From positions 182,573 to 246,572 of the forward strand of contig CAYVBQ010000001.1 of assembly GCA_964449775.1 (NCBI GenBank): a DNA stretch of 64,000 nt, read 5' to 3'. The stretch is from Fen-1258 sp964449775 (GTDB lineage: Bacteria > Bacteroidota > Ignavibacteria > Ignavibacteriales > Melioribacteraceae). A program made the translations under genes and the position numbers. The notes under the pieces were generated by a model. That model worked only from the letters and a program-made list of their open reading frames with translations, was not told the origin of the DNA and searched no databases. How positions within the stretch are numbered: position 1 is the first letter of the stretch; every line of letters begins with the position of its first letter. Below are positions 35,235 to 43,463 of this stretch, one piece after another.

Positions 35235-36461
35235 TTAACCAATTGCCAGTCCATTTAATATTGATTTTATTCTATCGGAATCTGTAAAGGATCCGTTTTC
35301 AATCTTTAGTATAATATTTCCTTCCAAAATGAAATCAGCCGACTCATCCACTGCAAGCTTATGTGCTGAAGAGACTTGATAGCCGTTCATATCATATTCT
35401 TCGATGCCGTGAAAGATAGAAAGGTCTCCAAGCTCGGCAATTGTTCCTTTGTAGAAGAATTTTTGTGTCTTAGTGTCCCAAGATTTTTTCCTATTGATGC
35501 CGATATCAATTTTGAATTTTTTCTCATGGTGTGCTAAAGTTATATTCCGCAGAAGAAGATCAAAAAGAAGCTCTTCGTTTTCGGGAATGGAAAAATATTT
35601 TGTGTAATCCGTCTTTTCAAAATCTTTGTCGGAAATTGATTTGAAAGCAGAAAGCAATGCAACAAAATTCAGTTTGCGGACGAATTCCTTATTCGGATCA
35701 TCCTTCTGAAAGCCGGACTCAATCAAAATTGAACTAATACCATTTTTTGCAAAATTATTACCAAAAGCTCTCGGTTCATAATCATCGTTGTACCGTGCAA
35801 TTTGACCGGGAATAAAATTATTAAGAGCATCATAAATTTTAAGGATAACCTGCATACTTTTTTCGCGAGTATAGTTTATACTTTTTACATGATCGGTTGG
35901 CGGAGCCAGCAGAGAAATTGTGGAATGATTAATAGTTCTTCCCGCGGTGTAATAACTATTTTGATCGTGCATGTTGAAACCAAAATCCGGTTTAATCTTT
36001 TCTGCGTATTCCCACAGAATTTTTGATTCATATGATTCAAGCCGGAGAGCATCGCGGTTAATATCTATATTAAATGTATTCTCTCGTTGATATAACTCAG
36101 CTCCATCCGGGTTTACGATCGGTATAAAATGAAATGTGATATTATCCAGCAATCCATTTCTCAATTTGTTAAATGAATCGTCTGACGAAAAGAAATTTAT
36201 CAGATCGAATATTGCCGCTGTGGCGGTGGGTTCATCACCATGCATTTGCGACCATGCTAATATCTTTGTCTTTCCAACTCCAAACGAAACCGAAAATATC
36301 TCCCGTTCTTCAACAGACTTCCCAAGTTCTTCAACATGGAATGATTTATTCATTGCAATTCGTTCAAGAAGCTTTGCAACGTCCGAATGAATTATTCTTT
36401 CACAGCTTAACATATTCTCACGGAATTTTTCGTAGTCGGTAAATAGTTGATTGAAATCCAA
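35235..36461 (-). CDS. cytoplasmic M14-like zinc peptidase
   Basis: A 408-residue M14-family protein without a signal peptide. Zinc ligands are His74 and Glu77 (SQMHGDEPTATAA) and His165 (FNMHDQN), and VNPDGAELYQR and an ESGFQ glutamate complete the usual set. The size and cytoplasmic location suggest processing of peptides or amino-acid conjugates, unlike the large secreted M14 enzyme at 15308. It is upstream of the sigma factor in the same orientation. Confidence 0.85.
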   Translation of the reverse strand: MDFNQLFTDYEKFRENMLSCERIIHSDVAKLLERIAMNKSFHVEELGKSVEEREIFSVSFGVGKTKILAWSQMHGDEPTATAAIFDLINFFSSDDSFNKLRNGLLDNITFHFIPIVNPDGAELYQRENTFNIDINRDALRLESYESKILWEYAEKIKPDFGFNMHDQNSYYTAGRTINHSTISLLAPPTDHVKSINYTREKSMQVILKIYDALNNFIPGQIARYNDDYEPRAFGNNFAKNGISSILIESGFQKDDPNKEFVRKLNFVALLSAFKSISDKDFEKTDYTKYFSIPENEELLFDLLLRNITLAHHEKKFKIDIGINRKKSWDTKTQKFFYKGTIAELGDLSIFHGIEEYDMNGYQVSSAHKLAVDESADFILEGNIILKIENGSFTDSDRIKSILNGLAIG

Positions 36462-36673
36462 AATGTACTCCGTATTTTAGGTTTGTCAATTTTTGAAATG
36501 AATTTTATACATTATTGCTAAATTCAATTTTATTTCAGCTTTGAAAATATTGTAGAACAAACTTCTGAAAAATAAAAATAGGACGCAGATTTTTTATGAT
36601 GATTATGATTCTTTATGATCTTAAAAAAAGATAATAATCTGCTTTCGATAACAAATTAACTAACGGAGAAAAT

Positions 36674-37213
36674 ATGGCAACGGATACTTTAAAAATCGGC
36701 TCACAAGCTCCAAAATTTACTTTACCGGCTACCGATAGCAATACTTATTCATTGGAATCTTTCTCGAATAAGAAAGCGCTGGTTGTTATTTTCAGTTGCA
36801 ATCATTGTCCTTACGTTCAGGCATACGAAGATAGAATCATAGAAATTCAGAACGAGTATGGGGGCGAAGTGCAAATAGTCGCTATCAGTTCAAATGAAGA
36901 TACAAATTATCCCGAAGACTCATTCGCAAAAATGAAAGAGCGCTCCCAATTAAAGAAATTCACCTTTCCTTATTTGCATGACGGGACACAGTTAATTGCG
37001 AAAACTTACGGTGCAACACATACACCGGAAATATTTCTTTTTGATTCAAAGAGGGAATTGGTTTTTCACGGAAAGATTGACGATAACTGGCAAGAACCTC
37101 AAAGCGTAAAGAGTAAATACTTACGCAATGCTATTGATGAAGTACTGAGTGGTAAACAAATTTCTGTTCCGGAGACATTCACAATTGGCTGCACTATTAA
37201 ATGGAAGAAGTGA
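36674..37213 (+). CDS. thioredoxin-fold redoxin (AhpC/TSA-like)
   Basis: A 179-residue redoxin with GSQAPKFTLPATDSNTYSLESF at the N-terminus and the active-site CNHCPY near residue 46, where a CxxC replaces the single peroxidatic Cys of peroxiredoxins. THTPEIFLFD provides the cis-Pro loop. The family is often annotated as thioredoxin-like or thiol-disulfide isomerase. ACGGAG precedes the start. It is divergent from the M14 gene and is not part of an evident operon. Confidence 0.88.
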   Translation: MATDTLKIGSQAPKFTLPATDSNTYSLESFSNKKALVVIFSCNHCPYVQAYEDRIIEIQNEYGGEVQIVAISSNEDTNYPEDSFAKMKERSQLKKFTFPYLHDGTQLIAKTYGATHTPEIFLFDSKRELVFHGKIDDNWQEPQSVKSKYLRNAIDEVLSGKQISVPETFTIGCTIKWKK

Positions 37214-37297
37214 TTCTGCAGTATCGCTGAACTGTCAATCGTAAGGGGAAAGATTTCACGAAGATTAGATTGCTTAAATAAATTTTTCAACTGTTAA

Positions 37298-37579
37298 TCA
37301 GGCTTTCTGAATTAACCCTCTCAAAGTTCCGCGTGCAACTTCTGGATGATTAGGGACTGACAATGTATCTATCTTTTGTAAGAATTATGTGACTTCCTTT
37401 TTGTCGGGCAATCTGCCACCCGAATTTTTCAAAAACTTTAGGGCATCTCTAAAAACTATTTTTTAAAAAATGGAACGCGAATAAAACTGATTAAAACTGA
37501 TTTTCACAGATTATTATTGAAGTTATTAAAGATGCCCTTTAATTACATCTTTTGGACGGAGAAGAGGAACTGGCGGCAT
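37298..37579 (-). pseudogene. hicA toxin, broken by a MITE insertion and a frameshift
   Basis: The start overlaps the hicB stop as TAATG at 37579. The frame reads MPPVPLLRPKDVIK, then runs into a 97-bp inserted element and stops at once. Removing the element plus one TTTA target copy restores DVIKVFEKFGWQIARQKGSH, the conserved HicA core with its catalytic His. A second lesion, a one-base net shift after LTKDR, separates this from the tail SVPNHPEVARGTLRGLIQKA, which ends at 37298. The toxin is therefore certainly inactive. HicA normally cleaves mRNA on ribosomes. Confidence 0.88.
37441..37537. mobile_element. 97-bp miniature inverted-repeat element (MITE) in hicA
   Basis: Terminal inverted repeats start GGGCATCTCTAAAAACT on the plus strand and GGGCATCTTTAATAACT on the minus strand (15 of 17 match). 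Direct TTTA copies flank it at 37437-37440 and 37538-37541, a 4-bp target-site duplication. No coding capacity is present. The parent transposase is not in the window. Confidence 0.88.
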
Positions 37580-37785
37580 TAGACCAATACCTCCACTTGA
37601 CGAATGGATATGGTTAAGGGCATCCCTTTTTCAGAACGAACTTCAAGACATTCTTTTATTGCATCTTGAATATTACGTTGAGCTTCTTCTTCTGTTTTGC
37701 CTTGACTAAAACAACCTGGGATTGAGGGACATTCCGCAATATAGATTCCGTCCTCATCATGTGTAATAGTGATTATGAACTTCAT
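37579..37785 (-). CDS. HicB-type antitoxin
   Basis: A 68-residue HicB-domain protein with ITHDEDGIYIAECPSIPGCFSQGKTEEEAQRNIQDAIKE, the partial RNase-H-like fold that binds HicA, and a short tail with no evident DNA-binding domain. It precedes hicA with a one-base overlap. Because hicA is destroyed it is an orphan antitoxin. It lies at the downstream end of the minus-strand cassette-like array. Confidence 0.9.
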   Translation of the reverse strand: MKFIITITHDEDGIYIAECPSIPGCFSQGKTEEEAQRNIQDAIKECLEVRSEKGMPLTISIRQVEVLV

Positions 37786-37860
37786 ATTTAATTTCCCTTT
37801 TTGTGCAAATATCGCTTTAGGAGATCAAAGAAGCAAACCTATAATTAATTCCATTTTAAG

Positions 37861-37885
37861 CACATAACGGCATTGTTGTTACGTG
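37861..37885 (-). repeat. short TAAC/GTTA hairpin, possible degenerate attC
   Basis: CACATAAC and GTTACGTG form an 8-bp stem, with one G-T pair, starting 7 bases after the relE stop. TAACAAC (minus strand) is one base from the complement of GTTATTA, which opens the phd-relE module at 38564. The site is far shorter than a functional attC, so it may be a deleted one or just a terminator. Confidence 0.4.
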
Positions 37886-37891
37886 GCGTTT

Positions 37892-38215
37892 TTATCTTAA
37901 TAACCTATTACTTAAGATTTCTTGGATATTTCTTCTGCCGTCAATTACACAATGAATGTATATTAAGTCTTTTTCGATTTCGTAAATTATACGGTAAGGT
38001 TTGTAATGGATTTCGATATAATTCTTAATTCCGGTAGGTCTCAATTCCGGCGGAATGTGTCCTCGTTCTGGATATTTCTCTAGTTTGAAACAAGTTTCTT
38101 CCAAAACATCTAAAAGCTTATTCGCAGATTGAATACTATCGTTCACAGCTACGTAGATAAATATCTCTTTAAGGTCTAATTTGGCTTGAGGATCAATAAT
38201 AACTTTATATTTCAT
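37892..38215 (-). CDS. RelE/ParE-family toxin
   Basis: A 107-residue plasmid-stabilisation-type toxin with the RelE/ParE fold signatures YKVIIDPQAKLDLKEIFIYV near the start, YPERGHIPPELRP and YKPYRIIYEIEKDLIYIHCVIDGRRNI. The family either cleaves mRNA in the ribosome (RelE) or blocks gyrase (ParE), and sequence alone does not decide which. It starts 2 bases after the Phd-like antitoxin gene. Confidence 0.9.
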   Translation of the reverse strand: MKYKVIIDPQAKLDLKEIFIYVAVNDSIQSANKLLDVLEETCFKLEKYPERGHIPPELRPTGIKNYIEIHYKPYRIIYEIEKDLIYIHCVIDGRRNIQEILSNRLLR

Positions 38216-38217
38216 AA

Positions 38218-38490
38218 TTATTGAATAGATTTCAATTCACTTCGAAGATCAGTAAATGTTTCTGGAATTCCTTTAGCTTCTTTGCTCCTATCACGAGTCA
38301 TTGCAAGTAATTTCAGCATTGCCAAAGTTTCTTGAGTCTTTTCATAAACTTTTATGTCTTGCACAATTACTTTCGCTTCACCATTTTGTGTAATGACAAA
38401 AGTTTTTTGACCCTTATTGATTTCCTCAATTAAATTTGCAGCATTAGCTTTTAGGTAACTAATCGATTTTACAACCTCACTTAATCTCAT
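38218..38490 (-). CDS. Phd/YefM-family antitoxin
   Basis: A 90-residue antitoxin with the Phd/YefM layout: SISYLKANAANLIEEINKGQKTFVITQNGEAKVIVQDI forms the N-terminal DNA-binding fold, and an acidic-basic C-terminal helix binds the toxin. Antitoxin-first order with the RelE-like gene is standard. The start lies 68 bases after the attC-like site at 38558-38616, as expected for a cassette gene. Confidence 0.88.
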   Translation of the reverse strand: MRLSEVVKSISYLKANAANLIEEINKGQKTFVITQNGEAKVIVQDIKVYEKTQETLAMLKLLAMTRDRSKEAKGIPETFTDLRSELKSIQ

Positions 38491-38557
38491 AACGCAGTCC
38501 TTTTTTAGACCAAATATAGTCTATTGCATACATATTTTCAAATTAATTTTAGCCATA

Positions 38558-38616
38558 TAATAACATTGCCGATAAGCGGCGCCACAAAACAATTTTGTTG
38601 TCAAGGAGTGGTAATT
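38558..38616 (-). repeat. 59-bp attC-like site (S41 / phd boundary)
   Basis: On the minus strand the site runs from AATTACC to GTTATTA over exactly 59 bases. Its centre is a hairpin ACAAAA-TTG-TTTTGT and its 3' half is GCCGCTTATCGGCAATGTTA. That 3' half matches the ends of the sites at 40475 (GCCGGTTAGCGGCAACGTTA) and 41602 (GCCGCTTATCGGCAACGTCGTTA). AATTACC is one base from the complement of GTTAATT, which opens the upstream barrel/S41 module. Confidence 0.55.
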
Positions 38617-38686
38617 GATGAGCGAGATAAAAGTAAATGCATTTAACTGAAAATCATTTTTACATCGGAAGAATTTTATATGCAAA

Positions 38687-39679
38687 TTATTTCTGAATCA
38701 ATGTCAGCCGGGCAATTTCTAACTGTTTATCTCTGCCGTTATTTTTATCAGCTTCAGTCTGCTCAACAATAATATCCGGAACAATCCCGTTCCATTCAAT
38801 CAATTTACCGTCCAATCTTGTAAAATATGAATTCGGCATTTTGATTCGTTTACCGCTTGGCAATGTGTAAATATCATTAGAGCCGCCCCCTCCGCCGGTA
38901 GTACTTCCAACAATAGTTACATTTGAAAGCTGACGCATCAATTCAGGTAATAATTCAGCGGCGCTGAAACTTGAACCGTTCACAAGAATAACAACTTGGT
39001 TTGTATAAGTAAAAGATCCGCCGGGTTGAATCAGCCACTGTTTAATATGCCCGTCTGCATAAATCATTCTTTCCTGCATCGGCTGTTTAATAAAACGGGA
39101 TATTACAAAATCGGAAGTACTGCCGCTTCCGCCGCCGTTGTTTCTGACATCTATGATCAATCCGTTTGTATTCTTCATGTAATCTAAAATGTTATCAAAA
39201 TTGTTTATCCAGCTTCCTTTCTCAAACGTTGAGAGATAGATATAACCGATATTGTCGAAAATTTCATAACTGATATTATTCTTTCCGGTGAGTTTTAATT
39301 GTTTCCCTATATAATTGCTTACCACAATTTGGCTGAATGATTTGCGGTCAATATCTCTCGGCCATAAATAAGTCGGAACGGGAAATCCTCCTTCTGTGTG
39401 AATTTCAATGTGACCATCTTTTAATTCGCGGAACAAATCGAAAAGGACATTATAAATTTCATCACCTTTGGAAGCCAGGGCAAACGGTTTATATTTTCTA
39501 TAAAGACTGTCCCAGTCAATATTCTTAAACTGGAAAAAGGGGTAGACTTGTTTTGCCGTTTGCCATGCAGATTCAAAATCATTTAGATTTTTATTGATGT
39601 CGTTATTTTCAATAATCAAGTCACTGCATGAAATGGAGAAGAGGAAACTAAGAACCAATAACAAACTGTTCTTTTTCAT
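38687..39679 (-). CDS. S41-family peptidase lipoprotein
   Basis: A 330-residue lipoprotein (lipobox ending SISC, Cys18) with a tail-specific-protease-like domain. It shows DGHIEIH, GYIYLSTF, GLIIDVRNNGGGSG and VNGSSFSAAELLPELM with the candidate nucleophile Ser, followed by GSTTGGGG. The Lys usually found in the following GKG-type loop is not evident, so it may use a tricorn-like arrangement. No PDZ domain is visible. It follows the barrel gene by one base, and together they form one module of the array. Confidence 0.85.
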   Translation of the reverse strand: MKKNSLLLVLSFLFSISCSDLIIENNDINKNLNDFESAWQTAKQVYPFFQFKNIDWDSLYRKYKPFALASKGDEIYNVLFDLFRELKDGHIEIHTEGGFPVPTYLWPRDIDRKSFSQIVVSNYIGKQLKLTGKNNISYEIFDNIGYIYLSTFEKGSWINNFDNILDYMKNTNGLIIDVRNNGGGSGSTSDFVISRFIKQPMQERMIYADGHIKQWLIQPGGSFTYTNQVVILVNGSSFSAAELLPELMRQLSNVTIVGSTTGGGGGSNDIYTLPSGKRIKMPNSYFTRLDGKLIEWNGIVPDIIVEQTEADKNNGRDKQLEIARLTLIQK

Positions 39680-39680
39680 T

Positions 39681-40460
39681 TTAGAAATTCATTGTTATTG
39701 ATAAAAAGAAATTATCGGAAGAAAACAGAAAAGAATCCCATGCGCTGATTCGAACTACATTGAATCTGTAACCGGCACCTGCGGAAAGAAAATCTGAAAT
39801 TTTATAATTGACACTATATTGAGAAGACAATCTCATTCCGGAAAAAACAGTTAGAAGTTTCATCATGCTGTTCTGTTTATCTCTTGGATCAATAAATTTA
39901 CCTCCAAGAGAAAGCAGACTTGAAGACAATTCGCCGCTAAGCAGAAAATTATTATTAAGCGGTAAGTTTGCAATTACTTTTGCGCCAAGAGAAAACAAAA
40001 ATGCTACCGAGTAGGCGTCTATTATTGCTGTTCCGCCGCTCGCAATATTTTGACTTCTGAAATGCAGATATAATTCCGGATAGGGACCGAGGAAAAAATT
40101 CATCCGTTTTCCAAATAGATCAATACTGCCGATAGGATAACAATAAGCCAGACTTAAATTAAAATCCGTTACTTTGGCAGAAACATTATTGTTTTTTACT
40201 TCAGCCCCGGCTATTGCTTCCATCCGTAAATCATATAGATATGATTCATGATACTTAGTCCAGCCGATTAAATAGTTGATAGAAGAACCGGAGTATTTTT
40301 CATTAGAAATAAATTCATCCTTAACAGCAGAGAAACTTAATCCGCTCTTAATGGATAAACCTTTAATATAATTATTTTGTAAAATATCACTAACCTGACC
40401 GGTTATTACACACGGCAAAAAATTTAGTGAAAGGATTAATACAAGAAATATTTTTTTCAT
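39681..40460 (-). CDS. outer-membrane-barrel-like protein
   Basis: A 259-residue protein with a signal peptide (MKKIFLVLILSLNFL...) and a barrel-like composition: alternating strands, aromatic girdles (YLIGWTKYHESYLYDLRME, LFFSLGAKV) and a C-terminal FLSITMNF ending in Phe. No family is recognised. It starts only 15 bases after the attC-like site at 40475-40894 and is one base from the S41 gene. The pair may be a surface peptidase with its barrel partner. Confidence 0.65.
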   Translation of the reverse strand: MKKIFLVLILSLNFLPCVITGQVSDILQNNYIKGLSIKSGLSFSAVKDEFISNEKYSGSSINYLIGWTKYHESYLYDLRMEAIAGAEVKNNNVSAKVTDFNLSLAYCYPIGSIDLFGKRMNFFLGPYPELYLHFRSQNIASGGTAIIDAYSVAFLFSLGAKVIANLPLNNNFLLSGELSSSLLSLGGKFIDPRDKQNSMMKLLTVFSGMRLSSQYSVNYKISDFLSAGAGYRFNVVRISAWDSFLFSSDNFFLSITMNF

Positions 40461-40587
40461 ATTTATATCAAATAAATTAACGTTGCCGCTAACCGGCAGT
40501 CAAGAACAAGAATGCTGATTAACCGCAACAACTTTTATTTACTTGTCCGGCGTCTTTTTGTCGGATAAAAATGTTTCTTAGAATTCA

Positions 40588-40679
40588 GGGCGTGAGATAA
40601 TATTCATATTTAACTCACACTCTTTTATTTAATAAATCTTTCTTAAACAAATACTACTTTGTCTTTCTATCTCACGCCC
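40588..40679. mobile_element. 92-bp inverted-repeat element, copy 1
   Basis: GGGCGTGAGATA at 40588 and TATCTCACGCCC ending at 40679 are perfect 12-bp inverted repeats. The related attC-like site at 41602 lacks it: there AGAACAACCTACCTTA reads straight through, whereas here AGAATTCA and CAGTCTACCTTA lie on either side. CA may be the duplicated target. Confidence 0.75.
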
Positions 40680-40730
40680 CAGTCTACCTTACAGAGCAAC
40701 TCTACTTTGCAAACGCAACTTTATAATTCA

Positions 40731-40822
40731 GGGGGTGAGATAATTATATTTCTTCTCTCACTCTCTTTTTATAGCACTACTTCAAATAACAAGAACAATT
40801 ACTTTCTTTTTATCTCACCCCC
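40731..40822. mobile_element. 92-bp inverted-repeat element, copy 2
   Basis: GGGGGTGAGATAA at 40731 and TTATCTCACCCCC ending at 40822 are perfect 13-bp inverted repeats. It has the same length as copy 1, the same left flank AATTCA, and similar interior (CTCACTCTCTTTTTAT vs CTCACACTCTTTTATTT). Again it is missing from the related site at 41602-41811. Confidence 0.75.
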
Positions 40823-40899
40823 TAAACAAATGCCGCACTGAAAAACAGTCTACCCGGCTCTGCCGGGCTGTCCCTGTTGAGCGGCTGGTTAGCCCTTAT

Positions 40900-41244
40900 T
40901 TATATTTGATCAATTATTTCTTTGACTTGTGGCTCTAGTGAAACAATATCTGTTGTAATTATATCCCACACAATTTTAGTGTCAATGCCAAAATACTCGT
41001 GGATCAATAAATTTCTAAGATCTATTATTTCACGCCATTGTATTTCTGAATAGAGTTTTTTGAAATGAGGAGTAAGATGATTTGCGGCTTCACCAATAAT
41101 TTCTAGTTGTTTGACGCATGCAAATTGCATCATAGTATTAGATTGGAATATTTCATATGATGACTTTTGAACGTATGATTCAATTTCGAGAATCGCATCA
41201 TAAATATGTTGTAATCGTGCCTTATCGCCTAGACTATTTCTCAT
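40900..41244 (-). CDS. hepT: HEPN-domain toxin, HepT-like (DUF86)
   Basis: A 114-residue helical HEPN protein with the RNase motif Rx4-6H as RNLLIHEYF near residue 87, and the DUF86 sequences RLQHIYDAILEIESYV and KQLEIIGEAANHL. HepT is an RNase toxin that MntA neutralises by polyadenylylating it. Its start overlaps the mntA 3' end by 11 bases. It ends just before an attC-like site. Confidence 0.9.
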   Translation of the reverse strand: MRNSLGDKARLQHIYDAILEIESYVQKSSYEIFQSNTMMQFACVKQLEIIGEAANHLTPHFKKLYSEIQWREIIDLRNLLIHEYFGIDTKIVWDIITTDIVSLEPQVKEIIDQI

Positions 41245-41521
41245 ATATCAATATTTTTTCTAAATCAATAAATGGTTGAATATACTTTGAAACACTATTA
41301 CTTGTAAGAAGATCAACTTTCCTTTTTAACAAGTCTTCTAATTCTAATTTCATTCTTACAAAACCAAGACCGATTGGTTGTGAGTAATCTAATTCGACTA
41401 AGATATCTACGTCACTTTGATCATCTTCTTCGTTTCGCGATACCGAGCCGAATAAAAATGCCTTTTTTACGGGTTTATTCTTGAAACAGTCTGCAATCTT
41501 TTTGGATAATTCTTTACTCAT
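41234..41521 (-). CDS. mntA: minimal nucleotidyltransferase antitoxin, MntA-like
   Basis: A 95-residue nucleotidyltransferase with the motif GSVSRNEEDDQSDVDILVEL, which holds the two metal-binding Asp residues of the minimal NTase fold. With the adjacent HEPN protein it forms a MntA-HepT toxin-antitoxin system, in which MntA AMPylates the toxin. Such pairs also act in phage defence. Confidence 0.9.
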   Translation of the reverse strand: MSKELSKKIADCFKNKPVKKAFLFGSVSRNEEDDQSDVDILVELDYSQPIGLGFVRMKLELEDLLKRKVDLLTSNSVSKYIQPFIDLEKILIYEK

Positions 41522-41601
41522 ATTTTTACTTTATTTTGTTTTAAATGCCTTCAAAAATATAATCGAAAACATATTAAAAAACACTATGCACTCTGAAATA
41601 G

Positions 41602-41811
41602 GGCTAACGACGTTGCCGATAAGCGGCAGCCCAGAACAGCAATGCCAATTAACCACAACAACTTTTATTTACCTGCCCGGCATTTTTTGTCGGGTAAAAA
41701 TATTTTTTAGAACAACCTACCTTAAAGAGCAACTAACTTTTATAACTCAACTATATAACCATACAAATGCCGCAACGTTTAAAGCGGTCGGCCTTGAAGA
41801 ACTGGTTATGC
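41602..41811 (-). repeat. attC-like site (AIPR / mntA boundary)
   Basis: On the minus strand it runs from GCATAACCAG, 5 bases after the AIPR stop, to GCCGCTTATCGGCAACGTCGTTAGCC. GCATAAC is the perfect complement of GTTATGC, which opens the AIPR module at 43485-43491; the match extends to 15 of 16 bases (GAAAGCATAACCWGTT). Its middle shares the segment CCGGGCAGGTAAATAAAAGT with the site at 40475 with few changes. It serves as the empty-site reference for the two 92-bp insertions there. Confidence 0.65.
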
Positions 41812-41816
41812 TTTCA

Positions 41817-43463
41817 TCAATATTGGTTCAAAACAAATTTGCTGATTATTTTATTTGTATTTATTTCTTTGAAAAACTTATCGTGTGTATATAATTCCCC
41901 ACGATCTTTAATCTCTGATTTAACGACTTTACTTACGAGCTGAATTGATTTTTTAATTGCATAGTTAATATCTTTTTTCTGATCAAAATCCAATTGTTCT
42001 TTTTCTTCAATAATTTTAATGACATTGAGAAGATGATATATAGCTCGCGAAATAAACGCTTCTTTTTCATTAACTAATTCTTTTTTCCGCTTTTTTGTTT
42101 GTATAACACGCTTCATCTTTTCAAGTGGCAAAAATGCATTATACGGTTTAAGCATCATTGAAGCTGTAATTACATTTTCATCAAAGATATCATCATATTT
42201 GTCGCCGAATACAATTTGTTTTTGATTCTTCGCTTCTGAAGGCATATCTAAATAGTAAGCTAAATAGATTTGTCCCAATAGTTCATTGTCGAGGCGATAA
42301 CTTTTAGGCTGATCTGAATGTTGATTTTTCTTCCGTTCATAAAAATAGCCGAGTGTTTTAAACTGTTCTTCTAATTTCCTTTGAATTCTATCATTAGAAT
42401 GTAAATCTCTAGTGCGAATAGGTGTTTGACTGTTGGTGGTTTCACTTATCCTTTCACCTATTTTGTTTTCTTTCTTCGTTTCGCAAATTCTTACCAAAAC
42501 AAGCACATCTTTTATCTTTTCAGGGTCTCTTATAAATGCCTCAAATAAAGCGTGTGTTGTTTGACCGCCATTTACTATTTGGAAATTCTTTAAATCAACT
42601 TGAGGTGAACGGGAATTAGGTATATAGTTACATTCTTCGCACAACAAAGTAATTCCATTGTTTAAATACCAGAAAGAATAATTATCATCGGAAACAGCTG
42701 TATCATATATACTTTGGTTAATTCTATTTTTTAGCTTTAGATAAATCCTAACATTTTCATTAAAAACGTCTTCTATAATTTTATTGGGATCTTCGGGATC
42801 TTGAATTAATAATAACAGATCTTGAACTGCAACTGTAGCAACAATTCCTTTCAACGGACCATCACTGCGTTCAAAATATTGTCTGTCAACAAATTTGATT
42901 TGACCGCTTAGCTTTTTATAATTCTTTTCAAATAATTTGGATACTAAATCTTCTTGATCATAGTAGAAAAACTCGACATATCTATAACCAATTAATGCTT
43001 TTTCAAATTTGCTTATAGCTTGTGTAGTAGGCTTTAATTTATTTGAGCAAAGATGAAACTTGAAATGAAGTTTTCCTTTATCAAAATTTTCCCAAATTTC
43101 ATTTACTTTTTCCCACAAAGCTTCATTAACATCTTTTTGTCCCAAAGACTTATCATAAATTGACTGAGTTGTTACAATAATTTTATCTATTTCGGATGCC
43201 GGAAAATTATTTTTTGTTTTATCATAAATTTCAGTGTATTTAAAATTAAAAATATGGACATCTCTGCCAACTATATAAACAGCATCAATTCCACCATCCA
43301 TTGAACCATCTGTTATTGCATCTTCGATATCATCTTCATTTAATTTTAATATGGTATCTAAAGCAAACCAATCAAAAGCGATTCCATAACTTTCTAAACT
43401 GTAATCACTTTTATATTTTTTGACTAAATCATTAACTGTGTGAAAACTACTTAGATTTGGCAT
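41817..43463 (-). CDS. AIPR-family abortive-infection protein
   Basis: A 548-residue protein of the AIPR family, known from abortive infection phage resistance. The N-terminal ~110 residues resemble a PD-(D/E)xK/Mrr-like nuclease core (DGSMDGGIDAVYI ... HIFNFKYTE). The central family signature NFQIVNGGQTTHALF lies near residue 290, and RDLHSNDRIQRKLEEQFKTLGYFYERKK near residue 350. It is a single-gene module bounded by inverted copies of AACWGGTTATGCTTTC. An unusual palindromic cluster lies in its promoter region, as expected for tight control of a toxic defence gene. Confidence 0.88.
   Translation of the reverse strand: MPNLSSFHTVNDLVKKYKSDYSLESYGIAFDWFALDTILKLNEDDIEDAITDGSMDGGIDAVYIVGRDVHIFNFKYTEIYDKTKNNFPASEIDKIIVTTQSIYDKSLGQKDVNEALWEKVNEIWENFDKGKLHFKFHLCSNKLKPTTQAISKFEKALIGYRYVEFFYYDQEDLVSKLFEKNYKKLSGQIKFVDRQYFERSDGPLKGIVATVAVQDLLLLIQDPEDPNKIIEDVFNENVRIYLKLKNRINQSIYDTAVSDDNYSFWYLNNGITLLCEECNYIPNSRSPQVDLKNFQIVNGGQTTHALFEAFIRDPEKIKDVLVLVRICETKKENKIGERISETTNSQTPIRTRDLHSNDRIQRKLEEQFKTLGYFYERKKNQHSDQPKSYRLDNELLGQIYLAYYLDMPSEAKNQKQIVFGDKYDDIFDENVITASMMLKPYNAFLPLEKMKRVIQTKKRKKELVNEKEAFISRAIYHLLNVIKIIEEKEQLDFDQKKDINYAIKKSIQLVSKVVKSEIKDRGELYTHDKFFKEINTNKIISKFVLNQY

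Larger units (their letters stand above)
40475..40894 (-). repeat. attC-like site with two inserted 92-bp elements
   Basis: On the minus strand it begins GGCTAACCAGCCGCTCAACAGG, 5 bases after the hepT stop, and ends GCCGGTTAGCGGCAACGTTAATT. The two ends are inverted copies (TAAC, GCCGCT, AAC boxes in the same order), matching the paired R and L boxes of attC. GGGCTAAC is the perfect complement of GTTAGCCC, which opens the mntA-hepT module at 41601-41608. Without the two insertions the site is about 236 bp, close to its relative at 41602-41811 (210 bp). Confidence 0.65.

Noticed and set aside
41481..41894. 137-residue plus-strand open frame
   Set aside because: It crosses the mntA start, the attC-like site and the AIPR end, and its residues follow the repeat rather than a protein pattern.
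37216..43463. Prophage or integrative conjugative element
   Set aside because: No integrase, structural, replication or conjugation gene is present; the content is small modules with cassette-like boundaries.
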